From: Lamellibrachia satsuma
Taxonomy: Eukaryota; Annelida; Polychaeta; Sabellida; Siboglinidae
Assembly (NCBI GenBank): GCA_033239005.1
Contig: BSQZ01000040.1
Coordinates: 710,099-774,098 of the forward strand
Length of the DNA stretch: 64,000 bases
Direction of reading: 5' to 3'
Shown here: in pieces, positions 33,140 through 46,664 of the stretch
How positions within the stretch are numbered: position 1 is the first letter of the stretch
Layout: every line of letters begins with the position of its first letter
Program-made: the position numbers and the translations under genes
Notes under the pieces: generated by a model
The model's database searches: none
What the model saw: only the letters and a program-made list of their open reading frames with translations
What the model was told of the DNA's origin: nothing

Positions 33140-34790
33140 AGCCAAATGATTAGGGGGTCACCGCCCGCGATAGATCACCACAAAATGGAATCATAGCTAG
33201 TGAGGGGGTCATCGCCCACGATAAATCAACATAAAATGGAATCAGGGGGTCACCGCCCCCGATAGTGTGCCAACACAACTTTATAAACACAGTAAATTAG
33301 GGGGTCATCGCCCACGATAGTACGTAAATGCAAGAATTGCACGCAGTTAAGTAGGAGGTCACCGCCCCCGATAGTATAACAAATTTACAATCATATTTAG
33401 TCAGGGGACACCGCCCCCGATAATACATCAATGCAAACTGACAATCAAATTAAGTAAGGGGACACCGCCCACGATAGTATATCAATGCAAAATGACAATC
33501 AAATTAAGTTAGGGGACACCGCCCACGATAGTATATCAATGCAAAATGACAATCAAATTAAGTTAGGGGACACCGCCCACGATAGTATATCAATGCAAAA
33601 TGACAATCAAATTAAGTTAGGGAACACCGCCCACAATAGTATATCAATGCAAAATGACAATCAAATTAAGTTAGGGGACACCGCCCACGATAGTATATCA
33701 ATGCAAAATGACAATCAAATTAAGTTAGGGGACACCGCCCACGATAGTATATCAATGCAAAATGACAATCAAATTAAGTTAGGGAACACCGCCCACAATA
33801 GTATATCAATGCAAAATTGCAATGACGTTTAGTTAGGGAGCACCGCCCATAATAGTATATCAATGCAAAATTGCAATAACAGTTAGGGTACACCGCCCAC
33901 GATAGTATATCAATGCAAAATGACAATCAAATGAAGTTAGGGAACACCGCCCACAATAGTATATCAATGCAAAATGACAATCAAATTAAGTTAGGGGACA
34001 TCGCCCACGATAGTATATCAATGCAAAATGACAATCAAATTAAGTTAGGGGACACCGCCCACGATAGTATATCAATGCAAAATGACAATCAAATTAAGTT
34101 AGGGAACACCGCCCACAATAGTATATCAATGCAAAATGACAATCAAATTAAGTTAGGGGACACCGCCCACGATAGTATATCAATGCAAAATGACAATCAA
34201 ATTAAGTTAGGGGACACCGCCCACGATAGTATATCAATGCAAAATGACAATCAAATTAAGTTAGGGGACACCGCCCACGATAGTATATCAATGCAAAATG
34301 ACAATCAAATTAAGTTAGGGGACACCGCCCACGATAGTATATCAATGCAAAATGACAATCACATTTAGTTAGGGAACACCGCCCATGGTAGTATATCAAT
34401 GCCCAATGACAATCACATTTAGCGAGGGGACACCGCCCACGATAGTATATCAATGCAAAAATGACAATCACATTTAGTTAGGGGACACCGCCCATGATAG
34501 TATATCAATGCAAAAATGACGATCACATTTAGTTAGGGGACACCGCACATGTTAGTATATCAATGCACAATGACAATCACATTTAGCGAGGGGACACCGC
34601 CCACGATAGGATATAAATGCAAGATTACAATCACATTAAGTAAGGGACACCGCCACGATAGTATATACATGCAAGATGACAATCACATTTAGTTAGGGGA
34701 CACCGCCCGAGATAGTACATCAATGCAGAAAGTGCAAACACGGGTAAGTAGGGGGTCACCGCCCCCGAAAGTACCTAAACGCAAAAAGTC
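33140..34790. repeat. 54-bp satellite array (about 30 copies)
   Basis: The unit contains ggggacaccgcccacgatag, then tatatcaatgcaaaatgac, then aatcaaattaagtta. Central copies (33480-34370) are nearly identical; both flanks are progressively diverged. A second-order pattern is visible: two gggGacaccgcccacGatag units followed by one gggAacaccgcccacAatag unit, giving a 162-bp higher-order repeat. Because 54 is divisible by three, artefactual open frames occur. It lies between the SGNH ORF and ORF1 of the Ngaro-like element. Confidence 0.93.
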
Positions 34791-35258
34791 GGGGTCGCCT
34801 CACTTGATAGAAAATAAAGTGTCACTGAGGTAAAACGTTGCGTTACTGTTAATCTTAGCAACGATAACATGACAACAATAGTGTCATAATAACGAACAAT
34901 GAGGATGGTGACACGACACAAATTGGGAATTATCTTCATTTGGAAGAACCACTACCTCGTCGCCACAAAAATTATACCAGTTATCATGGACTAGTATGGG
35001 ATCACCGCCCACAATTTATGAATGCCGAGTAAATATAGTAAAGCGAAACTGTCCACGGAGGCGCATAACTGGGTGTATGTCAATGCGATAAAATATGGGA
35101 ACATCCCCCGTGGCTACATATACGAAGAGGGACACAATGTCCGCGTATGACATACAAAACAACCAAGAGTCACCATGATTATGGAGTTATTAGGACTGAG
35201 GCGAGCTCCTAATTATCGACACCTTACCAGCAGTTAGCGCTCGACATGAAACGCCAAT
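34791..35258. other. Spacer inside the Ngaro-like element
   Basis: A few degenerate gggxxcaccgcccac words remain (for example near 35000). Otherwise nothing is recognised. Confidence 0.5.
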
Positions 35259-35876
35259 TTAAGTTGTAGTCAGCTGTAGGACAACCCGGCTAACTGCTCT
35301 GAAGATTGCCCCCCGAATGCTGCGAAACAGTCGGAAATTTCCTATATCGGATAAATGGACGCCATCTTGGCGGAAAACCTTCGCCGGGCTGTTCCAAAGG
35401 TACTTATGGCTCCAGTAGAACAGCCCACGACGTCCCCCACATGCGGACTGTAACGCAGCATTCGCGGATGCAACGCGAGCCGCTCCCGTATCAAAATCAA
35501 AATGGCGCCATTTCTTGCGGCGCTCGATTTGACATAGACATACTTGACGGACCCCTAAAGCTAACAATTCATCGCCCAATCTACCTAGTTGCAAACCTAC
35601 TGCCTCTGGAGGTGGGGGAGACTTCCCATCGAGGTCGTTGCCTCCAAGAAGGGTAATGACTATGTCAGGGACGCGGGCAGAAATCCGAGTAATGGCTGCC
35701 GGTTTTCGAAATGTTTTAATGGACGGTCCCCTCCGACCCATAAAACGAACCGTGCACGTGTAACCTAATCTTTCTAAGTCATCAAGGAGACCCGCAGATT
35801 CAATGAACGCGCCCAACCAATACGCGTGGCTACGCCCGAGCACAAGCACATCTAGCTCCGACTTCGCCGCCGACAT
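35259..35876 (-). CDS. SGNH-hydrolase-like ORF of the Ngaro-like retrotransposon
   Basis: 205 codons, ATG at 35876, intact. The SGNH/GDSL blocks are all visible. Block I is LGRSHAYW with catalytic Ser16. Block III is LLGGNDLDG with Asn80. Block V is DGVHLSDIGN with Asp171 and His174. A Gly near residue 50 could be the block II oxyanion Gly. Enzymes of this fold are esterases/lipases/acetylesterases. SGNH-like ORFs have been reported as accessory genes in some Ngaro elements, so this supports the classification. Here the ORF lies 5' of Gag, just inside terminal repeat A1. Its role in the element (membrane access or deacetylation) is unknown. Confidence 0.82.
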   Translation of the reverse strand: MSAAKSELDVLVLGRSHAYWLGAFIESAGLLDDLERLGYTCTVRFMGRRGPSIKTFRKPAAITRISARVPDIVITLLGGNDLDGKSPPPPEAVGLQLGRLGDELLALGVRQVCLCQIERRKKWRHFDFDTGAARVASANAALQSACGGRRGLFYWSHKYLWNSPAKVFRQDGVHLSDIGNFRLFRSIRGAIFRAVSRVVLQLTTT

Positions 35877-36084
35877 ATTGAATGGCTGATTGCGGGAAGT
35901 TTAAACGTATACGAAGCGAGCAAATTAACCACGAGGCAACCGACGAAGTAAATACAAATGAAACAATACTCAGCTGAAAAGAGTGTTGAGGCGGTCTTCC
36001 TCCTGCAGGTCAGTAGACGCAGCTCAAAGTGGTCACTCTCAAAACGTATTTGAAAAACGTAACGACTGTTGGTAAAACCAAAGT
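35877..36084. other. 5' leader of the Ngaro-like element
   Basis: Sequence between the SGNH start codon and repeat A1, likely the untranslated leader. No motif can be assigned. Confidence 0.4.
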
Positions 36085-37672
<1,588 letters not shown>

Positions 37673-39045
37673 CTGATTAACGTCAGTGATTTGTAAATTA
37701 TTAGAAAGGTTAATTAAAGACCATATGGTGGACTTCCTCGTTAAGCATAAATTATTAAATTCATCTCAACATGGATTCCTTAAAGCGAGGTCATGCTTAA
37801 CAAATATGTTATGTTTTTTGGAAGAAATCACTAAGTGGATAGACGTGGGATCGCCAGTAGATATTATCTACTTATATTTTCAGAAAGCTTTTGACAAAGT
37901 GCCACATCAAAGATTACTACTTAAATTAAAAGCCCATGGTATCGGGGATAGCATAACTGACTGGATAGAACAATGGCTGACTGACAGAAGACAATGAGTT
38001 GTAGTAAATGGAGAAGTTTCAAATTGGAAATCGGTTTTGAGTGGGGTACCTCAAGGATCAGTATTAGGACCTATATTATTCTTAATTTATATCAATGACT
38101 TGGACGACAGTATAACAAGTAACGTACTGAAATTTGCGGATGACACAAAACTGTTTAGAAAGGTTAATACTGATGGTGATAAACAACATTTACAAAACGA
38201 TCTAGACAGATTAGTTAAATGGTCTGAGAAATGGCAGATGTTGTTCAATTTTGGGAAATGTAAATGCCTACATACAGGACATAGGAACTTGAATGTAAAC
38301 TATAAAATGGGAGATACTGTTCTGGGTACTACTGTAAAAGAAAAGGACTTAGGAGTTACAATAAGCGCTAATATGAAAGTTTCAGAGCAGTGTGGTATTG
38401 CAGCTTCAAAGGGTAATCAAATTCTTGGATTGATTAGAAGAAACATAACATACAAGGGAAAAAAGTTAATTATACCTCTTTATAAAGCAATAGTTAGACC
38501 TCATTTAGTATACTGTATACAAGCATGGAGACCATATCGTAAGAATAATATAGATACGCTTGAACGCATACAAAGGAGAGCAACTAAAATGATTCCAGAA
38601 CTGAGAGACCTTAGTTATGAAGAACGCCTGAAAGAATGTGGTTTAACAACTCTAGGGACAAGGAGGTTAAGAGGAGATCAGACTGAAGTTTTTAAGATAT
38701 TGAATGGGTATGAAAATATTGATAGAAATATGTTTTTCTCACTCAAGAAGGATAGCAGAACTAGAGGACATGAGGTAAAATTAGTAAAGGATCAATGTAG
38801 ATTGGACATCAGGAAGCACTCGTTCTCACAGAGGACAATAAATGAATGGAACAAATTGTCTACAGATTGTGTAACTGCTAGCAGCGTGAATATGTTTAAA
38901 AACAAGGTTGACACATATCTCAGGAGGGCGGGCTATAAGTAGATGAACATTGTTGGACTCTCGATAAGCCAATGGCTTCCTTGTCCACTTGACATCTGGG
39001 CCTTTGGCTTGGATGGCAAATATTGTTAAATATCTTGTTAAATAA
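37673..39045 (+). pseudogene. 5'-truncated LINE ORF2 (Jockey/CR1-type RT and C-terminus)
   Basis: The frame opens abruptly at LTSVICKLLERLIKDH and runs through HGFLKARSCLTNMLCFLEE and IYLYFQKAFDKVPHQRLL (catalytic F-D changed to YLYF at one position). A single TGA at 37995-37997 follows. It then resumes with LSGVPQGSVLGPILFLIYIN, LKFADDTKLFRKV, VKWSEKWQMLFNFGKCKC, VRPHLVYCIQAWRPY, RRATKMIPELRDLSYEERL, then DIRKHSFSQRTINEWNKLS and a stop at 38942. At the TGA the family normally has Arg (KQRVVVNG), so a CGA-to-TGA change is the simplest explanation. 5' truncation is typical of target-primed reverse transcription. A 3' UTR of about 100 bp follows. Confidence 0.9.
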
Positions 39046-39049
39046 TGTA

Positions 39050-40285
39050 ACGCCACACTAGCGATCACAATAGTCATATTGGCGTTGCTGCTACAACTGC
39101 TCTTCCCGTCGGGTTCCTTTCGGTGTATCTTCGGGAATTCCCTGACACGTAGCTTGTGCATTGGTTTAGGCGACTAATATAGTAAATGTAGACGAATACA
39201 AGTATATGATGCATTGCAACATTTGCTTCACATTTCCATCAATTGCTTATTTTATTTAGATGACATTTTATATGAAAACGGTTGTTATTTTATTCTAATT
39301 GACATATATTTAGCATATCCATTATACAAATATAACCATTATTTAAAAATATAATATGGCTATCAAACGGCTCCAGTCGATGTATCACGATAATGCTTCA
39401 ATAATAAGTCGCTTGAAACCGTCCGTCATCTCCAAGTTGGAGCACGTCTGTTCCCGCGATAAAAACACTAAGCCACGCATTATATGCTCCTGACGGTGAA
39501 GCGCACATATTAGCTCGGCGAAAATCGCCAATTTACTCACTACTAGACGTTAATAACATTAATAAGACATTCATAAAAACGTGTAGAAACATATATTAAA
39601 AAAACACTCACCAAATGTGCTATTTGGGTCTAACAAAACTGGTTTCCTTTCAATTCATTTGGCGTCGCTTTAATTTCCACGAAGACCACTAGGAAGTAGC
39701 TACGGGTAAATCGTTACATAGCAGGTCTTGTCGACGTACGGTTTCATGTTGCGTCCGGCGACGTACGGTTACAAGGCCCGTAAAGTTTCACAAAACGTAG
39801 GGAAATGTCTTTACATATTATACTGTTTACAAATATTTAGCTTGACATATGTTATTGATGACATATTAATAGTTCTCACTAACGTATTGAACTCTTCTCA
39901 CGACCTATCTGCAAATGTGCGACATACGGTTGCATAAAAACTTCCCAAAATCGATGTTGGGACCTCCCACAAGTTATTATCCAACGATTTTCATTTAAAA
40001 GATTGCGTATCTAAACTATCAAGCTGAAGCATCGCATTCTATGATAAATCGATGGTTTTTCGTGATATTGTGTACTATATTTGCATGTATGAAGTAGTCC
40101 GACGTATGGTTTCATAAAAACTTCCCCAACATAAAATAATCACGGAAATTCAAGGAATTGACCAGAAATTTTACTATTGTTCTTAGTAATTCCATAAATA
40201 TATGTTAGTATAGATTACTATTAACTGTATATCTTACATAGGTGATTTGTGCGACCTGTTTTTCTACACTTTGTTTCATTTGCGA
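39050..40285. other. Intron DNA with scattered short repeats
   Basis: The words cgacgtacggttt and cataaaaacttccc recur at about 39735, 39765, 39920 and 40100. No gene is seen. Confidence 0.45.
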
Positions 40286-40289
40286 GAGC

Positions 40290-40560
40290 GTTCTATGCTA
40301 GAGTAGTACCTGCCTTCAACGGACCCTCCGATGAGCGGACACCTGCTATCGGGACACTTTCTCAACGCACGGACTATTTTACCATGTTAATGTCCCTTTT
40401 ATGAGGGGACACCTCGTTAACGTGGACAGCGGACAGGATATTTTGGTTTTCTGTCCCTGCTAAGGCGGACAGTAATCATTATTTTCGTAATTTTTTTTCT
40501 CGAAATATTTTATTTCCAAAATGTCGACGGACAAACAGCGCGGTGTGTAGTTGGAAAACA
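40290..40560. mobile_element. Possible pogo/Tigger-like DNA transposon terminus
   Basis: Several ccgatgagcggacacct / tcgttaacgtggacagcgga words, some in inverted orientation, resemble termini of pogo-type elements seen in invertebrates. A start-like MSTDKQRGV followed by a stop lies at about 40522. The evidence is slight. Confidence 0.25.
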
Positions 40561-40954
40561 ATGTTATATCGCAGATTCGGACATAAGGCTGTTGGTCGTG
40601 CACCCCAATTTTCTGCCGCCGGGGGAAATGTCAAATGAGCCTGCTTAAACCTACTTAGAATTGCTTTGACAAATCTCAAGAAACAGGTGAACAATGTCAA
40701 TGTACGAGTGTCAACCAGTTGGTTGTTTGACGCTGCCGCCGACATCAATCGCTGATGTTGGCTTCGGTTAGGCGGTTTGAAATGGCAAACGAGATTCACA
40801 AATACGCCTGCCATAAGAATCAGATAAACAGTCTTAAATGCAATTTAGTATGCAGTACTAATACGACACTGGGGTGAAATGGCATGCTTCCAATCTAAAC
40901 GACCCGAAACCAACATGCCAAATGCTAAACCCAACCCAGCCGGCATACAACGTC

Positions 40955-41780
40955 GGTATGACGTTGATTATTAGTTGTATATACGTTGCGACGTCGAACA
41001 ACATAAATGCAACGTTTTCTCAGCGTCTGGTCATCGACGTCTCAAGGACGTGGACATTTGATGTCGCCACAACGTTGAAATCAAGTCGACAACCAAACCC
41101 AACGTCTTCGCAACGTCTGGTTATCAACGTTATAAGGACGTGGTAATTTGACATCCATGCAACGTTGTAATCACATCGACAGTTCAACCAACTAGTTTCA
41201 TATATAAATACAACGATTTTACCACGTCTGGTCATCGACGTCATAACGACGTAGATATATATGACGTTGGCACAACTTTGAAATCACGTCGACAACCCAA
41301 CCCAACGTCTTTGCAACGTCTGGTTATCAACGTTATAAGGACGTGAAAATTTGACATCCATGCAACGTTGTAATCACATCGACAGTTCAACCAACTAGTT
41401 TCATCTATAAATACAGCGTTTTTAACACGTCTGGTCATCGACGTGATAACGACGTAGATATATATGACGTTGGCACAACGTTGAAATCACGTCGACAACC
41501 CAACCCAACATCTTTGAAACGTCTGGCCATCAACTTTAGTATGACGTGAAAAATTTACGTCCATACAACGTTGCAATCACGTCGACAGCCCAACCAACTA
41601 GGTACATATACATATAAATATGGCGTTTTACAAGTCTGATCATCAACGTTATAACGACGTGGATATATGTGACGTTGGCACAACGTTGAAATAACGTCGA
41701 CAACGCCATTATAAGGTCATCACCATTATAACACTTGGACATTTGACGTTCATACAATGTTGCAATTTTTTATTTGTTCA
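40955..41780. repeat. Left subterminal array, period about 203 bp
   Basis: Units contain gcaacgtctggttatcaacg, then ttataaggacgtg, and gttgaaatcacgtcgacaac. About four copies, diverging outward. Confidence 0.85.
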
Positions 41781-43930
41781 AGGTGCGAATGTTAACTATA
41801 ACATCTCTATTCTCTAAGACAACACAACACGTGCGGTGTTAGATGCCTTAACTAAAATTACAAATAATAAGACCCTTTATATTTGTAATGTTAGGTAATT
41901 TAAGGCAGCTTTCACCACACATTTTGGTATTGCGTAAGGCAGCGGCATATCTACCGTATTCCAGCATGCATTGCGGGTGCCGCCATGCTGCCTTGAGTTC
42001 GAACGAACGAAATCGATGGAAGCGAAACAATCCACTGATATATGCGAGTAAGTGTCACCATCCGCTTTTATTTGTTTAGTTTTATCGTTTGTACGGAACA
42101 CACACGACCATAATATTGTCTTTGTCGTGATGTATTTTGCATTCTTTCACCGATTTGAATCTGAGCACATTTTCCGACATAGTCTATCGCAAAACTCGGT
42201 TTCGTCGCATCCCTCTTGTTTTCGATCATACCCTGTACTTGTTCCAGTGAAATGTGGTCATGTAGTGTCATGTATAAATTGCGCACTCTTATTATATAAC
42301 TATCAAAGTCATTGCCATTGGAATAAAACTGCAGTATTTATAAATTGCAACGGGAATTTACCGGACAATAGAGCAGCCATGGCCCGTGGCCATGTTGACT
42401 GGCTGGGGCTTGTGCAGTGTGCTTTGTATTCGTTTCATCTGACCTTCGTTGTAAATAGATGTGTCGGTTAATACCTTTATTTAATTCCTTTTAAGCGAGT
42501 GGCCTGAAGAAGCAGACATGAACTGAAGCAGAGGTGGATGCAGCGCTCTCAGTGTAGCCGAAGTACGCACTCGACCAAAGTGGAGGTGAAGACTGATGAA
42601 CAACTAGACATAATGCATTAACAGTGTTCTTGATAAATCTGAAATCATACTTTTGCTTTCATTGATAGTGTTTAGTGTTAGTTAGGAAACTATAATTATT
42701 GTGTGATTTAATAAAAATGAGATCGTAATGTTAGTTTGAAAATGCTTTGTCAGCCATGGGGTCCATTAAAATTTAAGTCAGCTTGCCATTATTACTTTTC
42801 GGATTTTAAGGTCGGCGCAGTTTAATAGATGATATGGTGTGAGCTTTCTTTGTTATCAAAATAAGTTGTAGTTCCTGCTCTAAATACACATTTATAATTG
42901 TGCCTCTTGTGTGTGTTAAGAATGTGTGGAAGCCATATACATAGTAGATCCCCCAAACACAACATAAAGGAGTATTTAACTTGCTTGTTGTGCATTGTTT
43001 CTTTGAGCTGGTGTTTCTGAAGCCATGAATTGGTCAGCTTACTGGTCTTGTCACATTGTTTCAATGATGGTTTAGCCATTGTCTGTACTTTCTTTACACT
43101 ACCTGGCTGTTACCAGACAGATGTAGGGTAACATTCTATCAACTGAAATAGAACCAAACAAATCTTATTTGTTTGTACATTTGTAGTGATTGTACAGGAA
43201 ATTAATAGACTAGCCTGCATTCAATGAAGCAATTCCAAAAAAGATTCAAATTCCGATCGGCTCTTGAAAATACATTCCGAAATATAATTGACCCCATATT
43301 TATGACAGCTGTTGTTTACTGTTACAATTAACAATATGAAAGCACATAATAATTATGTCTGCTGCTGAATACTGGTTACTAGAGGAATTAATCTACATTG
43401 AATGTATTCCACTGGTTCAGGAATGTACACATTGCCAAATGAAACCATATTTGTTGTATCAGAACACAGTGAATATCTTTATTTTGTTAATGTTTGTTTT
43501 ATTATCAAAACATAATATTTAATGACTGTTTTGAAAAAAATGTCAACTTAGTGATTAATGATCTCCTTGTGCTCTTTTTAATGTCTGCATGATACTGAAT
43601 ACAACAAATTGGGCAAACAAGAGTGATGTAATGGTCTACATTGTATTCCATGGGTTCATTGATATACACATTGTTAAATAAAATGTCTCATGTATCGGAA
43701 TAAGGTGAATATCTGTCTTTATTTTGTTCAAAACGTATTTAACGACCATGTTAATTGAGTGTTTCGACGACAAAAGTGTAACACCGGTGAGTCAGGCTCT
43801 TCTAGTACACGATTTACTCTACAGACCCACGTGTACACGCCGACATACATAGCATTGACGAAGGGAACTAACATTTTCATAGTAACACCTGTACAAAATT
43901 TTAGTTGGTTATCAGAAAACAGTAACGATC
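41780..43930. other. Interior of the 40935-44659 element, no gene assigned
   Basis: An ATG-led short frame (MEAKQSTDIC) ends at a GTAAGT near 42050. It could be a cryptic first exon but nothing downstream joins convincingly. Two short direct repeats (catggttca-like, near 43400 and 43640) are also present. Confidence 0.3.
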
Positions 43931-44640
43931 TAATGTTGACACAACGTTGAAATCCAACACATTTGGTACATTGTTGCAACGTTGAAACCTGACGTCGATC
44001 CAACTACTTTTCAACATTGCAACAACGTTGAAACCCAACGTCGATGCTACGTTGGAACTCGACGTCGATCCAACTTTCAAATCCAACTAGTTTTCAACAT
44101 TGATACAACGTGGAAACCCGACGTCGATACATCGTTGAAACCTGACGTAGATACAACTTTCAAATCCAACTACTTTTCAACATTGCAACAACGTTGAAAC
44201 CCAACGTCGATGCTACGTTGGAACTCGACGTCGATCCAACTTTCAAATCCAACTAGTTTTCAACATTGTTACGACGTCGATACCCGACGTCGATACAACG
44301 TGGAAACCCGACGTCAATGTAACTTTCAAATCCAACAAGTTCTCAATATTGGTACAACGTGGAAACCAGATGTCGACACATCGTTAAAACCTGACGTAGA
44401 TACAACTTTCAAATCCAACTAGTTTTCAACATTGTTACGACGTCGATACCCGACGTCGATACAACGTGGAAACCCGACGTCAATGCAACTTTCAAATCCA
44501 ACTAGTTTTCAATATTGGTACAACGTGGAAACCAGACGTCGATACATCGTTGAAACCCGACGTAGATACAACTTTCAAATCCAACTAGTTTCCGACATTG
44601 CTACACCGTGGTACCTGACGTTGAAACTACGTATTTTCAA
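43930..44640. repeat. Right subterminal array, period about 166 bp
   Basis: Units contain ttttcaacattg, gttgaaaccc(a/g)acgtcgat and caactttcaaatccaacta. About four to five copies. The translated open frames across it (VETRRR-like) are artefacts. Confidence 0.85.
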
Positions 44641-45049
44641 CGTCATTTTGCCTGCTGGGAAGGCGATACCGGTGCGCAAAAATGCGAATTAGTCATCCGC
44701 ATATGAAACGATGAATCGATGCTAAGTGGTGCGTCATAAAGTTATGCTTCGGTCGAGATCAGTTGAAAATCGAGGTGAAACGATTGTCGTTTTCTACGTT
44801 TAATCATATACGTTTTCGGCCGCTCAAATCCATGTTATTATTTTCGATTCGTAAGCCTATTAGTTCAGTGCATCATCATTCCATAACGGTATACATATAT
44901 GTATTTTATTCAGTTAACGATTAAACAGGGTGTGACTTTTAAAAATAATACAGTTGATTCTAGTTTACTCGTTTAATAAGCTCTATAATCTTCGTGTTGC
45001 CATATAAGACGGGCGGCAATCGCTGTTGTTTAGTAGCTCCCAAGTGGGA

Positions 45050-45975
45050 TACGGAAGTGTCCGTTCAAGGCAGGTACTACTGTGTAGTTATGACGGCGCA
45101 GACACAACTACAGTACCCGTGGCCTTATTTGTCCTCGGTATTTCACTTAAAGTCTGTTGACGGCGCAAAGGTGAAGCTTGTGTGCTTACTATGTGCTCCG
45201 GTGCACGTTGAGGTACGTGCCAAACAACAAGCATCCTTACCAACTTGCGAAGTACATTGAGCTCACGATATCCAAACGAAAGGGGCTCGACACGTCAAAC
45301 GCACCTGTCGGCAAGCAGCTGCAGATCAATGCTATGGCGACTGAATCACGCCCGATTACGCAGGCGAGTGTCGACCGACTGGTGATCGACTTCGTTAACA
45401 AAGGTTTGCTGCCGTTCCCCATTGTCGAGCTACCTTCGTTCAAGGCGCTGGTCGGGGACGACTTCTTCGCCAGGAAGAAGCGACACGCGCCAATGTTCGA
45501 CCAGCTGGAGCGTTATCTGTCGGATGACTCGGAACATCTCTCTGGGCTGGCGGCGTATCCAAAGCTCCGCACCTTGTTTGTCGAACTGAACACTTCTCTG
45601 CCTGCTAGTGCAGCCTGCGAACGTATGTTGAGTGCAGCAGGCCTCATCTTTAAGCCACTGCGTATGTGCATCCGGGATGCAGAGTTTGAGCAGTAGTTGC
45701 TGCTCAAGCTGAACAAAGCGTTCGTGTAACCTTGCTGTCTTACCAGTGTGTCGAAGTGTGTGTTTGTCTGCATGTGTTAAACTTAAAAAAGTACTATTTT
45801 CGTTCTTATGCTTGTGGGCTTTTGAGTCGAGGTCTACTGTTGTTTCTACTTCAAGTAGAAATTTCTACTTTTACTCAAGTAAATTTGTTTGGGGTACTTT
45901 TACTTCTACTTAAGTAGATTTTTCAGGATCTACGTTTACTCAAGTTGAAAGATTGTATACTTGTTACATCCCTGC
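45050..45975 (+). pseudogene. hAT transposase deletion derivative
   Basis: The first frame has a BED-type zinc-finger start (PWPYLSSVFHLKSVDG, then KLVCLLC). After a frameshift near 45220 comes HPYQLAKYIELTISKRKG, LDTSNAPVGKQLQINAMA, RPITQASVDRLVIDFV and ELPSFKALV. The DDE core is then missing. It resumes at FDQLERYLSDDSEHLSGLA and the hAT dimerisation block ELNTSLPASAACERMLSAAG. A TAG at 45694-45696 precedes LLLKLNKAFV, which is still in frame. The 3' flank holds acttctacttaagtaga-type repeats and ends acatccctg at 45967-45975, a hAT-like inverted terminus. The left terminus is not identified. It is dead and non-autonomous. Confidence 0.8.
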
Positions 45976-46054
45976 GTACGACCACATCTCATCGTCTTTT
46001 CAGTTTACTGAAGGAGTAATAGTACTAAAAACTGTTTGTGAAAGTTTCGTGAGA

Positions 46055-46099
46055 AATGTATGTATGTATATATGATTGTGTGTATGTATGTATGCATGC

Positions 46100-46190
<91 letters not shown>

Positions 46191-46265
46191 TGCATGCATG
46201 CATACATACATACAAAAATTCACGCAAACATGCATACAAATATACACACAAACATACATACATAC
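46055..46265. repeat. Compound ATGT/(TA)n/CATA microsatellite
   Basis: tgtatgtatg, then atgcatgcatg, then a TA run at 46107-46187, then gcatgcatgcatacatac. The two flanks are near-palindromic around the TA core. Confidence 0.95.
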
Positions 46266-46664
46266 ATGCTTCACCTGTGTATATTCAGCGCTTTTCACTT
46301 CACCCGTGGAGATCTGTTCATTCCAACTCCAACTGGGCTTATATGTGAAGCATTTATCCACACTGCAATTACTTCGCGATATCCATGTCCATATACCCAT
46401 CAATGTTGCTAGGTACAGCTACGCGTACGCCAAAGTTCGTAGTTCTAGTTATGTCAGCTCTAAATGGCGCGATTGCCTTTGATGTGTGGATTCACTTCCG
46501 TTGCTGTCGTTTCAGTATTTGATCGTTTGAACACTCAACCCCGAAATGATAACATGAATCGTATCACTTTTTTCTAGAAACTAATCTGAATCGTGTTTCA
46601 TTCTCTCCTAATACATGTTGTCAATGTTTAGAAGAAAAGTCTGCTGCCGGAGAGATTGTCTCCT

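Larger units (their letters stand above)
40935..44659. mobile_element. Non-autonomous DNA-transposon-like element with inverted ends and two subterminal arrays
   Basis: The left end is CCCAGCCGGCATACAACGTC (40935-40954). The right end, read inversely from 44659, is CCCAGCAGGCAAAATGACG. Each end continues into an ACGTTG/ACGTCG-rich tandem array, with about 203-bp units on the left (starts at 41101, 41304 and 41507) and about 166-bp units on the right (44012/44178; 44261/44427). The 2.1-kb interior has no recognisable transposase. No target duplication is clear. The overall size is 3.7 kb. The class is unassigned. Confidence 0.55.

Noticed and set aside
33485..34368. A repetitive protein with an 18-residue period (MQNDNQIKLGDTAHDSIS) on the plus strand
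   Set aside because: It exists only because the satellite unit is 54 bp. Flanking units break the frame, and it is antisense to the host element.
33140..34790. Regularly spaced repeats that could suggest a CRISPR array
   Set aside because: Whole units repeat with no unique spacers, and the context is clearly metazoan.
40479..40814. 111-codon minus-strand open frame as a gene
   Set aside because: No family resemblance; overlaps the possible pogo-like terminus; likely chance.
44012..44692. VETRRR/DVDT-type repeated open frames
   Set aside because: Translations of the ACGTTG-rich subterminal array; no homologous protein is recognised.
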